The position numbers were made by a program, and so were the translations under genes. Positions 43,966 through 55,921 of a DNA stretch of 64,000 nucleotides are shown here, piece by piece. A model generated the notes under the pieces. The model searched no databases. It was given only the letters and a program-made list of their open reading frames with translations, and was not told where the DNA came from. Source of the DNA: Cycas panzhihuaensis (lineage: Eukaryota; Cycadophyta); assembly GCA_023213395.1 (NCBI GenBank), contig CM041465.1, positions 4,588,001 through 4,652,000 on the forward strand. The letters run 5' to 3'. Each line of letters begins with the position of its first letter. Position 1 is the first letter of the stretch.

Positions 43966-45144
43966 TCATACTTGAAGCTTCAAGTGAAATAGTTCCTCCC
44001 TTGTAGCATCATCTTCATAATTTATAAGTAGAGTAACCTTCTCTTCTTCTCTTTCACTTTGAATCTCCACCTCAGAAAGTAGTGTTTTCCCTTTTTCCTT
44101 CTTTCTTAATTCCATATCCTTGATATGCTTTGGCTTTAGCTCTAGATGCAACTTCCAACACTTTGCTATAATATGACCACTAATATCACAATGCTCACAA
44201 TAGTTAGAACTTTTAACAAAATTAGTTCTTTTCTTCTTTCCTTCTTGCCTTTTAGATGAGTGCAATTTAGGATTCTTTTCATACTTATTAGAAGTAAAAG
44301 CAGAATCTTTAGACATGAATGTAGATTTCTTGCTTTTACTTTCTATTGCCATAGCCATTCTACTTGCTTCTCTAATGGATTAAACCTTAAAAATCCTTAG
44401 TTCCTTCTTTATGTATTCATGTAATCCTCGAATGAATTTCATAAGAGTGACATGTTCATCCATATTAATACCAAGTAGCATGCCATGCTTAAAAAATAAA
44501 GAAGTATAGTCTTGGACACTTACACCTCTCCCTTGGCGTAAATATTGCCAAGTGGCCCATTGGTCTTCCTCATGACCTATGGGGTAGAATTGCTTTATTA
44601 TTTTCTTAAAATCCATCCATGAAAAAAAAGATACATCATGAGTCTTCAAATATGCATTCCACCATGTCAATGCATGTTTACACAACTTGAGCCTAGTAAA
44701 TGAAAGCTTTTGAGCATTACTATAAGCATAAATTGTGAAGTAGATTTCAAGTTGATCCAACCAATGGTCCAATGTTTCAGCATTTACCTCTCTATCATAA
44801 GTTGGAATATCCAACTTTGCCTCCACCTTGAAGAGTTGATGAGATGAAGAAACCTTGCTTTCTTCAAAAGAGTGCTTTAAGGTCTCCTCCTCTTCCTCTT
44901 CATGGTTGTGGTTATATGTGGATCCTCCTTCAACTTCCTTCTCTTTGCCTTTTCCTTTGACTAGAGATAGAAGTTGGGTCATCATTTGCATCAAGGCTTC
45001 TACGTTCTTCTCAAGCTTTTCCAATCTAATTTCTCCATCTTCTTTTTCAGCCATGGTGCTTGGATTTTTTCTTTGTCTTCTTGGTGATTGCAACACAAGA
45101 AAGTCTTCACATTTCTCTTTGTATCCTTTCCTTGTTTGTACCAT
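43966..45144 (-). pseudogene. G3 gag
   Basis: The start at 45144 reads MVQTRKGYKEK, followed by a short coiled-coil-like segment (RLEKLEKNVEALMQMMTQLL). The gag core follows (LDHWLDQLEIYFTIYAYSNA, TRLKLCKHALTWWNAYLKTH, KKIIKQFYPIGHEEDQWATW). After a TAA at 44380 (probable CAA) the same frame has a Lys-rich segment and a zinc knuckle YCEHCDISGHIIAKCWKLH (about 44200) with C-x2-C-x4-H-x4-C complete. This is the best preserved gag of the window. Confidence 0.9.
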
Positions 45145-45169
45145 TCAAGTCCCTACAACAAAGATCACA

Positions 45170-45182
45170 GGCTCTGATACCA
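45170..45182 (-). promoter_or_regulatory. Primer binding site of G3 (Met-tRNA)
   Basis: The plus strand reads GGCTCTGATACCA, the Met-tRNA site in minus orientation, five bases from the LTR edge at 45188. Confidence 0.9.
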
Positions 45183-45187
45183 AAATA

Positions 45188-46238
45188 TGATCCCAAAAGA
45201 GCTTAGTCGGTGAAGAAGTCAATTATCAACCTTTTCTCCTTAAGATCCTGGGAGTTAGTGTAGAAATCTCAATAACATCAAAACAACAATGAGCCCACGA
45301 AAGGAAATTCTACACCAAATCATTTATTCTTGACATTGATCCAAAAGTATGAGGAGTAGTACTTTTATTAAACTATAAAAATCTCCATTCAATGGTGGAG
45401 AAATCAACTAGCAAAAGAATGGTAAAATTACAAGGAATAAATGATACAATTATACCATAAGGGGGACTCCAACCCTCCAAAATGCTTCTCCAAGGATGCT
45501 TCCCAAGTCAAGTCTCCAAGAACCGCCTTTCCAACCTGTAGTAGGGCTCAATTTATAGAAAGAAACCAAAATTGCATGTTTAGCAAGTGGCAATCATGCA
45601 AGTATAACCACTAACCACTAGAATGCATGTTATCCAAGTGGCCTTCATGCAATTCTTAAAACGTTGTAGCTTGTAACTAATCTTAACAGACTCCAATTTG
45701 GTTCAAATTTGGTACACGTATAGGAACGCATGTCCGCTCTGCTTCCTCAAAATTTTAGCTCATTTGGGTATCATTTGACTATATTTTTATTCATTTAATG
45801 ATAATATGTATTTGCTATTTTTCTGTTGTCCAAGTGGCCTTCATGTAATTCTTAACATTCTGACTTGTAATCGACCTTATGAGACTCCAATTCAGCTCAA
45901 GTTTGGTACACATATAGGAACACATGTCTCCTCCACTTCCTCAAAATTTTAGATCATTTGGATATCATTTGATTACATTTTTATTCATTTAATAATAATA
46001 TGTATTTGTTATTTTTTTCTGCTAGCTGTGGGATTAATTTTATGCAAAACAAGGCTTGAACTCTAATCAAATGATATTTTATGAACCCCACCTTTTGTAC
46101 ACATATAGTGGGATGTGTCTTCTACCTTTACAGAAAAGTTCATATAATTTTGATACCATTTGGCCATATCTCTTTCAGGTATGCCAATGCCTAGCATTTT
46201 CTACATCCTGTAAACATATGGTAGATCCTCTTGGATCA
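45188..46238 (-). repeat. 5' LTR of G3
   Basis: TGATCCCAAAA to CTTGGATCA, 1051 bp, paired with 39520-40571 at about 96 percent in the part compared. The target duplication AAAGG follows. Confidence 0.95.
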
Positions 46239-47059
46239 AAAGGCCTTTATCGCCTTTAGTTTGGCCATGCCCTGCTTAATGGGATTGACGTATTTTTTTA
46301 ATAGGAGGAAGCTCCCAAGAGACAACTCTCATTCACCCATTATGGATGAATTTAAGTTGCCCCCAGTGGGACGAACATACGACTCCCATCTGATCGAGCC
46401 ATGGATGTCCCAACAATAGGTTGTAGTCGATGTCAACATCGAGGACTACAATATCAGCGAGGACAGTCTTATCCTCAAGAGTAAGTGGGATAGACACCAA
46501 TCCCAAGGGTGTCTTTTCGCTACCATCGTAACCTTGGCACCACCATGGAATCAGTTCTAAAGTTAATATAATGAGCTCTTTAATAACCCGCAAGGACGTG
46601 GCATTAATGAAAGAACCATTATCGACAACAGTACTTCGTAAAGTACACTCCAGAGTATCGATGGTAATAGTAAAAGGGAAGTGCCATTGGCTCCCTTTCG
46701 CTAGCAAGGGGAAGATCCTTAGGATCAAAGGAGATAATAGGCTCACAGCTCAGGGAGACTCCCAAGGCATGAACGGGCGCGTCACCTAATCCTAAGGCCT
46801 CTAAGAGTAGTGTATGTTGTTTAGAGCAACTCCTCAAGACGTCTATTATGGACATTCCAATAGCCACGGTATGAAGCTCATCAATGACAGAGAAAGGCTT
46901 CCCCTTCACAATGGGTTGGGGGAGAGCCCTTCGAAAGTCGTGACGATTGGGGTGCACAAGAATAGTCTTGGGGAGTGCGGGGGCTTCTGGAAGAGACGTT
47001 TCTAGAAGAGGGTCAGGAAGAGATGTGGATGAAGAGGCATCGTTTGCCTCTTTGATCAC
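46239..47059 (-). pseudogene. G2 aspartic protease region
   Basis: In 47059-46619 the minus strand reads PIVKGKPFSVIDEL and IGMSIIDVLRSCSKQHTLLL, the usual helical lead-in to gypsy proteases. In another frame (46746-46333) it reads LECTLRSTVVDNGSFINATS, with the catalytic Asp in D-N-G-S, and YNLLLGHPWLDQMG with SHWGQLKFIHNG. A frameshift near 46680 separates the two. The domain ends where G3 is inserted. Confidence 0.85.
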
Positions 47060-47070
47060 TTAAGACCGGG

Positions 47071-48487
47071 TTAAGGCATAGAGTGGAGTGGTCTTAAACA
47101 ATTGAATAGCCTTCTTTCCCTTATTCTAGGATTGCAAAGGTGAAGGGGTATGTCAGTTAGGGGAACCTGAGGAAGAGGATGAATTCCTTGCACCCTTCCC
47201 TTTGGCTTGGAAAGAGCAAGGGTTAGGAGACCTCCCTTGGTTTCAGTTATTCTTCTATTGGGGGTTGTGATCACATTCCCCGTGTTTGGGGAAGGGATCT
47301 CTGTCAACATGCTGATATAGGTTGGGTCTAGATGTCTATTTTGGGGAAGAGTCACGTTGTAGGACAGCTTTAGGATGATATGCCCGACACTGCGAATCAT
47401 CGTAGAAGCACTCCCTATGGATGGAGCACCACTTCTTCTCAAGGGAGGAGTCAGGTTTCCTCGCTTGAGAGGATTGGGTATTACCACCCTTGGAAGGAGC
47501 AGCTTTCGAAGCCTGGTGAACTGGCTTGTTAGACGTGGGAGATGAAGGAGTTTAAAGCTTGAGCTCCTTTATAGTATGTTCAAATGAATGTATAGCTGAA
47601 GGGGTGGTGGCAAATGAGGGGTGAGGAACCGGATTCTGCCCATATAGGCCACCCGTGGGTGGTGTGACCCCATAAGGATGTAGAGGGTCTACCCTATAAG
47701 CAGGTAAGGAATTCCCTTTACCATGCCCCCAAGGTTGAGTAGTGTAACTTGGAGGTAGGTAAAAAGAAAGTTCCTTAGGTTGGTGTTGGGATTGTGTGGG
47801 GACAGACCCCATGTGACTAGAAGTAGGGTGACATGTAGGTCCCCTAGGTCTAGCAGGTAGATAAACAATGGTACGAGGAGGGCTTGTGGTTTGACTAGCT
47901 AGGGGCATGCTCAACCTGAGTTGGGAAGATGACATGCCCTGAGTGGTTCGCAAGGAGCAAACACCATGGGGAGAAGAAGAAGATGTAAAAAGCAACCTCA
48001 TCGTGGGTAAAGCAACTAAATGAGATGAGTGAGGTGAAGGGGATGTAGAAGAAAGTGGCACAACGCTTCGCAAGACATTCTCAAACCACTTAGGGTGCGG
48101 TTGGAGATATGTAGCTTGCAAACATTGGCTCAAAGCTTCTACTACATCAGCGGGAGGGGTATCTGCTTGATCGTAAGAGGTGGAAGGAGCCTCATACAAA
48201 GTGGATCTCGTAGGACGGTCCTCATGAGAATCTCCATGGGAATGGAGAAACTCCAAAGGAGATGTAGGTTCTACTCTGTGAGTAGAGGAATGATGAGATT
48301 GGGGGTATGGTTGGTTACCCGGATAATAAATGGGGTCTTCACTTCCTTGGGTGGACCCTTGGAAGGAAGTAGGTGGCTCTAAGGAATCAAGCACATAGGC
48401 GTGGTATGCCCAATCCGAAAGAGATCCCTCTATAATCGGATTGAGATCCGATGCAGGAAGGGAATGATATGAAGGCTCTTCTAACAA
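47071..48487 (-). pseudogene. G2 gag, Pro/Ser-rich, without a recognisable gag core
   Basis: A frame of 311 codons (48487-47552) starts 180 bp after the primer site with MLEEPSYHSLPASDLN and is very rich in Pro, Ser, Thr and His throughout (GSTQGSEDPIYYPGNQPYPQ, PLSSTSPSPHSS). I find no helical gag core with a conserved Trp block. In the next segment (about 47480-47380) KKWCSIHRECFYDDSQCRAY looks like a diverged zinc knuckle (C-x3-H-x2-C with a later C). Frames change near 47540 and 47065. The core may have been lost or may be too diverged for me to see. Confidence 0.6.
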
Positions 48488-48667
48488 CGAGGGTAGGCCT
48501 CGTAAGTGATGCGAGAATCGTCGAATGCAAGTTCTACCTATGCATTAGAAGAAGAGGAAAACAAGGTTATGCATGCATTGGGGCTACCCAACAAGATCAA
48601 AAAGGAAAGCTACCAAGAGGTAGTAGCACCAATAAGAAAGGGAGGAAGACTAATTTTCTTACTGGTG

Positions 48668-48688
48668 GGTCCCCAGTATGGTCGCCAA
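48668..48688 (-). promoter_or_regulatory. Primer binding site of G2
   Basis: The minus strand reads TTGGCGACC, then ATACTGGGGACC, next to the LTR end ATTCCA. This form (TGGCGAC followed by TGGGGAC) is common in large plant gypsy elements. Confidence 0.8.
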
Positions 48689-51647
48689 TGGAATTACGTC
48701 TATGGGGATGGCAACTACACCTAGTTGGAATAAGATAACTAATGGAAGGTTCTGACGCAAAGGGATCAAACCAACGAGTGTAAGGAAGTAGCTACATAGG
48801 GCATCCGTGCATCGGAAAGCAGGTTTGGGACCCACGAATGGTGCACAACTTCCTCAAGGTAACTTGGGTTTTGATTTTGAAGGGGAGTGCAGGTGAGAGA
48901 TATCCTCAGTTGCCCGAGTAACCTCAAAGCAAGGGTTTTCCTGCCCTTGGATGGCCAGAAGAGGAAGGCAAGACCCAACGAAGGAAAAGGTCCTTGTGGA
49001 AAGCGGGCTAAAGGATATAGGTGGAGGACGTATAAGTATGATAAAGAAAGTAAAAGGACCTTAGGGAATGGATCCTCTAAGAACTAATCCACCTAGGAGG
49101 AGGGCCGTATGGATCAAGAGTGGTAGCAGAAAGAGTTCCTACCACTGTTATGTGCGAGGGCGTTCCTAGTCTCTATAGGCACAATGGAACAAAGACTAGT
49201 CATATGTGTGCAAATAAGAGATAAACTAAGCATACAAATGCAAAGAACAATAGATACTCTCTTTTAAAAGCAGATCCTCACTCTCATTTCGTTTCCAAGA
49301 GAAAGGGAAAAAGGGAAAGCAATAAACCTAGCTATCATGCAACATGCACGCCAATGCAATTGGGTGGAAGAGATAAGGGGATGATCCTTGATGAATACTC
49401 TTTCCTACAATGCAAACCAAAGTGAAAGATAATGATGATAGGTTCTCTTTTCTCTTTTATTCCCTTATTGTCTTTTATGCAAGCACACAAGCTAAAGGTA
49501 ACATAAAAAGACTTACGAAATGAGAAAGGTGTACCTAGAAGAATGAAGTATCTGAAACATGGACTTCACTTTGTGCTACACCCACTCCCTCTTTTTCCTT
49601 CTCCCATAGTGTGAGCAGCGTGGGGTTTCCTTACCTCCCCCAAGAATGAAAGGAAAGAAACAAGGAAATGCGAAGGGAAAAGGAACTCTAGAAGAGTGAA
49701 ACAACCAAAGGGAAAGAGGCTAAAGAACGTACACGGATTGTCGTTGCTTACTTTTCTCCGCTGACGATGCAACAAACCTACAATCACAAAGTTCTTTACC
49801 CTTACTAAAAGGGCTGTTAGGATACAAAAACAATATATGTATATTTATGCAAAAGTAAACTGCTGAAATATCACAAATTAGTATGTTGTAAGTTAGATAA
49901 TCTTCCACCAAAAGTGACTCAACAAACTCTCAAGGAAACCAACAACACATGTCAAATCAAGGGGAGGTTAGCTTTAGAATGGCTAACCCTCCAGCAAATA
50001 CACCTCCATGCTGCCCTTAAGTGTAGGATATAGTAGATTAGGACAGCCTATTAGTAGTGGACAGGAAAGGAAATAAATGTTACAAAGTTTGCAAAAGTTG
50101 CCTATGTTGCAAGTATGCTATGGGCAGCAAATTGCAACATGGGCTATGTCAAGACTCAGGATGAATATAGGACATCGTTTGGGACTAGAGAAGATGCTCA
50201 AAAGAGGTGTGCAGACTTGGAAATAGTGTAGCAAGGGCTATATACGCTGATATCTAGTGCAGGCATAATCCCAAAGACTCCTTAGTGACCCAAGAGAGGC
50301 ACAAGTGAAGGAAAGGAAAGAGGAGAAGGGGTTTGCCCTTGAGGAGCAGGCCTAGTGGGTACGGATCCTGCCTTAGCTCCTTTCATGCATTCTTTATGAG
50401 TCCTTTCCCATAACCTCCTAGAAAAAAACTAGGGGAGAATAGGGAGATCAAGAGGGCAAGCGGACAAAGAATGGAGGGATACCTCCTGTATGCAGCAAAG
50501 AAGACAAGGAAAGGAATAATGTACTCAAAACATAATCGTTGATAAGGAAAACCCAAATAAAGCTATGGAACAATAATAGAAAATACCTGCTGGGCTGTGT
50601 GAGAGGAAGATCTACCCCTGTAGACAGTAGGAAAAGACAGATATGGTATGCTTACAACATATCCTTAAGAAGGTGCTACAATAGAAACACACTTGCTGAA
50701 AGTTGTAAGAAGGGCGTGGAGGCTATACTTGAGCATGAATCTTTACTTGGAGGTGTTAGATGGTGAGTCTACTGCCACGGGTCATAGCTACAATGGGCAG
50801 ACCTCAGGCTGGAACACAGGGAACTTAAACGTTGCAGGGTGCTCCTATAAGAAACTCCTGTGAAATAGAGAGAAGATAGTAAGGAAGGTCGAAAAAGAGA
50901 GGAGAAAATGAGGTTGTTTTGGGATTTATAACTAAACCTAGGTTGAAAGGATGATTAGGGTTGAGGTAAGGCTCGAGAGTATTGAATCGATGTGGCAATT
51001 TCGCAAAAAAAGTAAAATTTATCACGATAGATTTTAAAAAATAAGTTATGACATTCGCCCCATGGCAAACTTCGCGATACCAGAAAGTTTACCACGGTAC
51101 CGCGACATTTGTCATGGTGTGGTGATATAGACCAAAATAAGCCAAAGAGAGGATGCTTAGGAGCCTAAAAGGGTGGTACCCCAGGCCTAGGAGGAGCTGG
51201 CCCTCCGTCCAGATGGCTGGAGACAGTCAAATAGAGAAGATGACCCAAACCAGATGGGGTACCGAAGTGGCAGGACTCCTAGGAAACTGACAACTGACAT
51301 AAGGATCAACCAATCACACTCAGTGGGGTGCTAAGGGTTTTGATATGGCATAGGGTGTGACGAATCATACAGGTTAATTGGTGCTAAGGACAATGTGGAG
51401 GTGCATAGGAGGATTGTGGAGTGCCATGGGATGCATATCTCACTGATCGCCATAGGTTGAAAGGATGATAAGCAGCATGATCAAGCAACAGGTGCAAGGT
51501 GATCACTCAAACGTGACAGTCAGTCATGCAATAAGATGATACCTCTATCTACCTTTCCAAAGAAGCAGTAAAGGTGAAAAGAAAGAAGCATACCTATCCT
51601 TACTTGAGTCGACCTACCAAGAACCTATTCCCGGGAGCCAGGAAATA
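48689..51647 (-). repeat. 5' LTR of G2
   Basis: About 2.96 kb, paired with 28219-31146. Positions 50995-51130 hold several short inverted motifs around GGTACC and TCGCGA, including a segment of about 20 bp (51080-51100) absent from the other LTR. No coding content. Confidence 0.9.
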
Positions 51648-51652
51648 ATATG

Positions 51653-51692
51653 TGACATAAAACTAACATTAATATTCTTAACATCCCCCTTT
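51653..51692 (-). repeat. 3' LTR of copia-2, last 31 bp, and polypurine tract
   Basis: TGACATAAAACTAAC to CTTAACA (51653-51683) completes the LTR interrupted at 28218. The plus-strand TCCCCCTTT (51684-51692) is the polypurine tract AAAGGGGGA of the minus-strand element. Confidence 0.92.
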
Positions 51693-53700
51693 AATGTTAG
51701 CTTTTATACAATATAGAAGATAAAGAAGGTCTTCATCATGTTGATCCCCCTTTGATGGAGACTTCTTTTATCTTTAACAAATCTTGAAGGTTTAAAAACT
51801 TGACTTCAGTCAATGATTTTGTAAGAATATCAGTAACCTGTAGATCTATAGGACAATAAGACAAATGAATAATATTGTCAGTAATAAGATTACGAATAAA
51901 ATGTTGATGCAATTCTATATGTTAGTTCTAGAATGAGAAACTGGATTGGTAGCAATAGCAATAACACCGTGATTATCAACTTTAATTTCTATAAAAGAGT
52001 TAGCAAACATACCAATTTTATTTAAGAGGGATTTGATCTAGAGTGCTTCTTAGTTTGCTTTAACAAGTGCTCAATATTCAGCTTCAATTATTGATAGAGC
52101 TAGAGCCTGTATTTTTTTACTAGACCATGTGATAGGTGAAGAATCTAGAAAAAACACAACCTGTTGTTGACTTATGGTCATTTGAGTCGTCTGCCCAATA
52201 TAAATCAGTATACCCTGTTAACGTTAAAGGATTACTGCAAGAATTATAAGTTAGACCATAAAAAATACTATTTTGAAGATATCGAAGAATACGTTTAGCA
52301 GCTTTCCAGTGTGATTTATGTGGTTTTTGCATATAACGTAAACATAAAGCAATAGCATAAGATATATCAGGTCGAGTATGTGTTAAATAAATAAGGCAAC
52401 CAATAAGCTGCCTATATAAAGTTGGATCACACAAGAGTGTGGGACAATCAGTAGATAATTGTACTCCTGATTATAAAGGATTAGGTACCAGTTTAGCATT
52501 TTCTATGTTAAACCATTTGATTAGGTCTAAAATATATTTTGGTTGAGATATGGTTATTTTTTAATCATGTTGATAAATTGTAATCTGAGAAAATAGTGTA
52601 CAAAACCTAGATCAGTCATTTCAAATTTATTCATCAAAGTTGTTTTTAGTTGATAAATGTTATTGTTTGAAGATCTGGTGATGATGATATTATCGACATA
52701 TAGTATTAATATGGTAAGATTCTCGTTTTCACATTTGAAATATAGATTTGGATCACGGATACATCTAGTGTATCCAATTTGAATTAGATAGTTATTAACT
52801 TTTGTATATCAAACTCGATGAGCTTGTTTTAATCCATAGATTGATTTCTTTAATTTACAAACTAAATTAGGATTGTTAATAAAACCAGGTGGTTGAGTCA
52901 TGTAATTCTCTTATTTAAGATCACCATTTAGAAATGCGCTCTTGGCATCCATTTGATGGATTTCCCAGTTGAATTTAGCTGCTAGAGTAATAATAGTTTT
53001 AATAGTATTCAACTTTGCAACATGGTCAAAGGTTTTATTATAGTCTATACCATCAATTTGAGAAAATCCTTTTGCAACTAGGCGAGCTTTATACTTTTTA
53101 ACAGTGCATGTTGAATTATATTTGGTTTGATAAACTCATTTACAATCAACTATATTTTTCCCTGGTGGAAGTGGAACAAAATCCCAAGTTGAATTCTTAT
53201 TTAAGGCATCAATTTTAGTTTGCATGGCTTGATGCCATACAAGATTATTGCTTGCTTGTTTAAATGTTTTAAGATCATCACTGGCCATTATTTTAGCCAT
53301 TAATATATAGTTAATATGTAAATTTTAAGCGCAAGTTCTCCTAGTATCTAAAGGATTACCTACATCAGATCTAGCATTAGAAAGTATTTTCTTTGCCCAT
53401 ACGGGTTGTCTGTTTGTGACTATTTCTGTAGTCATAGGTTGAGATGAAGAACTAGCTTGAGAAGAAGGATCTATTGCGATTGGTTCAGATAGAGTCCAAT
53501 TCTGGACTTGTGTAGATAAGGATTCTATAGTCTCAGAGTCAACTTATTTTTCAGAGGAGTCAACCAAATAGGTGTTAGTTAATAGATCCTCAATAAGAAG
53601 TTCTACATAAGTAGAGGTTGAAGAGGATCCTTCTTCGTCAAATATTATATAATGAAAATTTGATATTTTATGTGTGACTGGATCCAAAAGTCTATAAGCT
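51693..53700 (-). pseudogene. copia-2 reverse transcriptase and RNase H
   Basis: The minus strand reads IHQMDAKSAFLNGDLK (about 52950), [28 protein letters not shown], and the catalytic box ILYVDNIIITRS at about 52690-52700, where the second Asp of YVDD is Asn. It continues with YRQLIGCLIYLTHTRPDISY and RNase H GYTDLYWADDSNDHKSTTG (open frame 52434-52120), then LSIIEAEY, VDNHGVIAIATNPVSHSRT and ILTKSL. Many stops interrupt it. The mutated active site would abolish polymerase activity. Confidence 0.88.
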
Positions 53701-54520
53701 TTGCTCTCTTCACTGTATCCAACGAAGATATATTTTTGACTTTTAAGATCTAGTTTCCTACATTTTTCTTTGGGAATTTGTCCCCATGTAGTACTTCCAA
53801 AATTTCTTAGATGTTTAACTGAGGGTTTTTGTCTAGACCATTTTTGTTTTGGGGCAACGTTTTGTAAAGATTTACTAGGTAAACGGTTTAAAAGATAGTT
53901 GGAGCAGGCAATTGCTTATGTCCACAACTTTAAGTCAAGACTCTTTGCATGTAGCATGTATTAAGTCATTTCAACAAGAGTACGGTTCTTGCATTCAGCA
54001 ACATCGTTTTGCTGGGGAGTATAGATAATAGAATGTTGAAATTGAATTCCGTACTTCTTACAAAAGGAAGTGAATTTGCCACTTAAGTATTCTTTGGCAT
54101 TATCAGATCTAAAAATTTTAATTTTTGAGTTTGATTGATTTTCTACAAGTGTTTTGAATTCAGTGAAGATGTCAAACACTTGATTATGAGTCTTGAATGT
54201 GTACACCCAATATTTTCTCAAAAAATCATCAATAAACATGACAAAATAATGATAGCCAGAATATAAAGTTACATGGAATGGTCCACATATATCAGAGTGA
54301 ACAAGTTCAAGTGGAACTTTCACTCTGAATTGAATCTGATGTAGAAAGAGATCCATGTGTTGCTTACCTATTACACAGGCTTCACAAATACCATAGATAG
54401 TAGTTAAAGGTGGAAGACCATGAACTATGTCATGTCTTTTTAGGTATTGAAGTTTGCCATAACTAGTATGGTCGAATCGTGCATGCCATTGTTTACTGAT
54501 TGGGTCAGATTTGGCTATAA
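53701..54520 (-). pseudogene. copia-2 integrase
   Basis: The pre-integrase zinc domain ends with YGICEACVIGKQH (about 54390-54360). The open frame 54356-53961 has ELVHSDICGPF, MFIDDFLRKYWVY, IFRSDNAKEY and QQNDVAECKNRT, so Asp, Asp and Glu are all in place although Gly and Arg next to the Glu have changed to Asp and Cys. Further left the RVFG...KFIFVGYSEE-type linker (about 53760-53690) is still recognisable with stops. Confidence 0.9.
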
Positions 54521-54639
54521 AAGCACTAAAGGACTTTATTTTAGTATTTTGTAAACTAGTTAAGCTATATAGACATATTTTATGATCAACAGGTCCAGAG
54601 GTAATAGATTTGAATTTGTTTAATGGTTCTTTAATAATA

Positions 54640-54900
54640 AATTTATCTTTCTAAAAATTGACAACAAGGTCTTTCTGGCAGATTTGGTAATAAACCAGGT
54701 ACGTAGAATACGTCCTTGATTGAACCATCTTCCAGAGTAACATCCCCTAGTCCTTTCACTTTAAGTTGAGATCCACTCCCAAAAAAAAATCTCTTCTTCA
54801 GAGTTAGTATTGGATTGATAAGTGGATAAATTCTCTTAGTGTCCTGTCATGTGATAGGAAGCACCGAAGTCGAAAATCCATTTAGGTGATTGATTAAATG
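54640..54900 (-). pseudogene. copia-2 protease, active site altered
   Basis: The minus strand reads PKWIFDFGASYHMTGH followed by a stop (about 54885-54838). Copia proteases have D-S-G-A here; the Ser is now Phe. Downstream, DVTLEDGSIKDVFYVPGLLP (about 54740-54690) is the usual continuation. Confidence 0.8.
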
Positions 54901-55019
54901 GAGCAACAAATGTAGAAGTTATTACTATTAAAGAATAATTATGAGATTATGGTCAGGATTATGGTCAAGTTTGCAATCCCTTGGAAGCTTTCCAGGCTTC
55001 TAAAGCTATTCTACTTCTA

Positions 55020-55921
55020 CAGATGTCAATAGTGTAGCCTTTTTTATGGAAGTAGGTTCAACTAATGTTCTTCGAAGAATTAACAGTGTTTCGATTTGAA
55101 AGAGACTGATTGGAAGTATTCTGATGTTTAGGTAGACCAGAATACTTAGTATTGTTTTGAGAATTAGGAGGTGGACCTCTATGAGGTTTTTGGAATTTTG
55201 GATTACTAGTAAAGTTGTTCTGATATTTAGTTTTATTTTGAGGCTTAGATTTAGAAAAGAAAGCCTGAGAAGGATCTTTCAATTTACCTATTTGAATTAA
55301 CATCGTTTGATGTTCTATCAGTTGGTTTGTCAACTGATTAAAAGTTATCGAAGGATTACCAACTTGTTGTCTAGCAGTCTTGAAAAGATTAAAATGTTTT
55401 AGTAGTTTGTTTATCACAAGACATACGAGTGTATCTCCGTCTTTAGAATGTGTGACTATTTGTTCTATATCACCTACTTTAATTGTAGTTTTGATAAAAT
55501 TACCTAGATCTTTATTAATTAGTTGAATTTTGGATAAAAAGTCTTCGACTTTAGAAAAATTATCATAATTAAGGTCATACAATTGTTGTTATAGGACATC
55601 AAATTGTTGTGTGTCGACCTTATCATATTTCTCCTTGAGAGTATTCTAGACAGTGGCTAGATCATCTATATCAGAGAATTGCTAACTGATTTCTAGTGAG
55701 AGTGACATCAGGATGATGCCTAGGGCTGCATCAGAGTTCATCAGATATACCATATGGATTTATGAAGTTGTATCTTTTGGTTTTTTGAATTCACTTATTA
55801 TATATCGCCATATCTTTTATTGTTTAAGCTGATGGAAAATGTGATTCCTCTAGTCGACATAGTTTGAGCCGTTTAAAACTGGAATCAGAACATAAGTGGT
55901 TATCCCTAGCATTAGTGCCAT
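55020..55921 (-). pseudogene. copia-2 gag
   Basis: The start codon at 55921 reads MALMLGITTYVLIPVLNGSN. The middle has AALGIILMSLSLEISQQFSD, and the open frame 55582-55058 covers LYDLNYDNFSKVEDFLSKIQ to a Lys/Gln/Asn-rich tail (NNFTSNPKFQKPHRGPPP). The zinc knuckle that should follow (about 55060-55020) reads YFHKKGYTIDIC: only the last Cys fits, the first two Cys and the His are changed. Stops occur near 55830, 55780, 55650 and 55592. Confidence 0.82.

Larger units (their letters stand above)
39520..46238 (-). mobile_element. Ty3/gypsy retrotransposon G3, inserted in G2
   Basis: The element is 6719 bp, with LTRs of 1052 and 1051 bp and a perfect target duplication AAAGG (39515-39519 and 46239-46243). 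Its LTRs differ by about 8 transitions in the first 215 bp (about 4 percent), the lowest divergence in the window, in line with its innermost place in the nest. A Met-tRNA primer site and a polypurine tract are both recognisable. Gag, protease, RT, RNase H and integrase follow in gypsy order. Stops and three frame changes show it is inactive. Confidence 0.97.
28219..51647 (-). mobile_element. Giant Ty3/gypsy retrotransposon G2 (about 16.7 kb without its insertion)
   Basis: LTRs of about 2.93 and 2.96 kb flank the element. The target duplication is ACATG (28214-28218) and ATATG (51648-51652), four of five bases. The primer site at 48668-48688 and the gene order set minus orientation. Internal order from the right: Pro/Ser-rich gag, protease, G3 insertion, RT, RNase H, integrase, then about 4.9 kb holding an antisense plant-mobile-domain frame and a second RNase H. 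The layout fits the Tat lineage, whose members are known to carry extra RNase H and antisense frames. The LTR ends are TGGAAT and GAAATA on the plus strand, so the U3 end is TA instead of TG. Confidence 0.92.
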
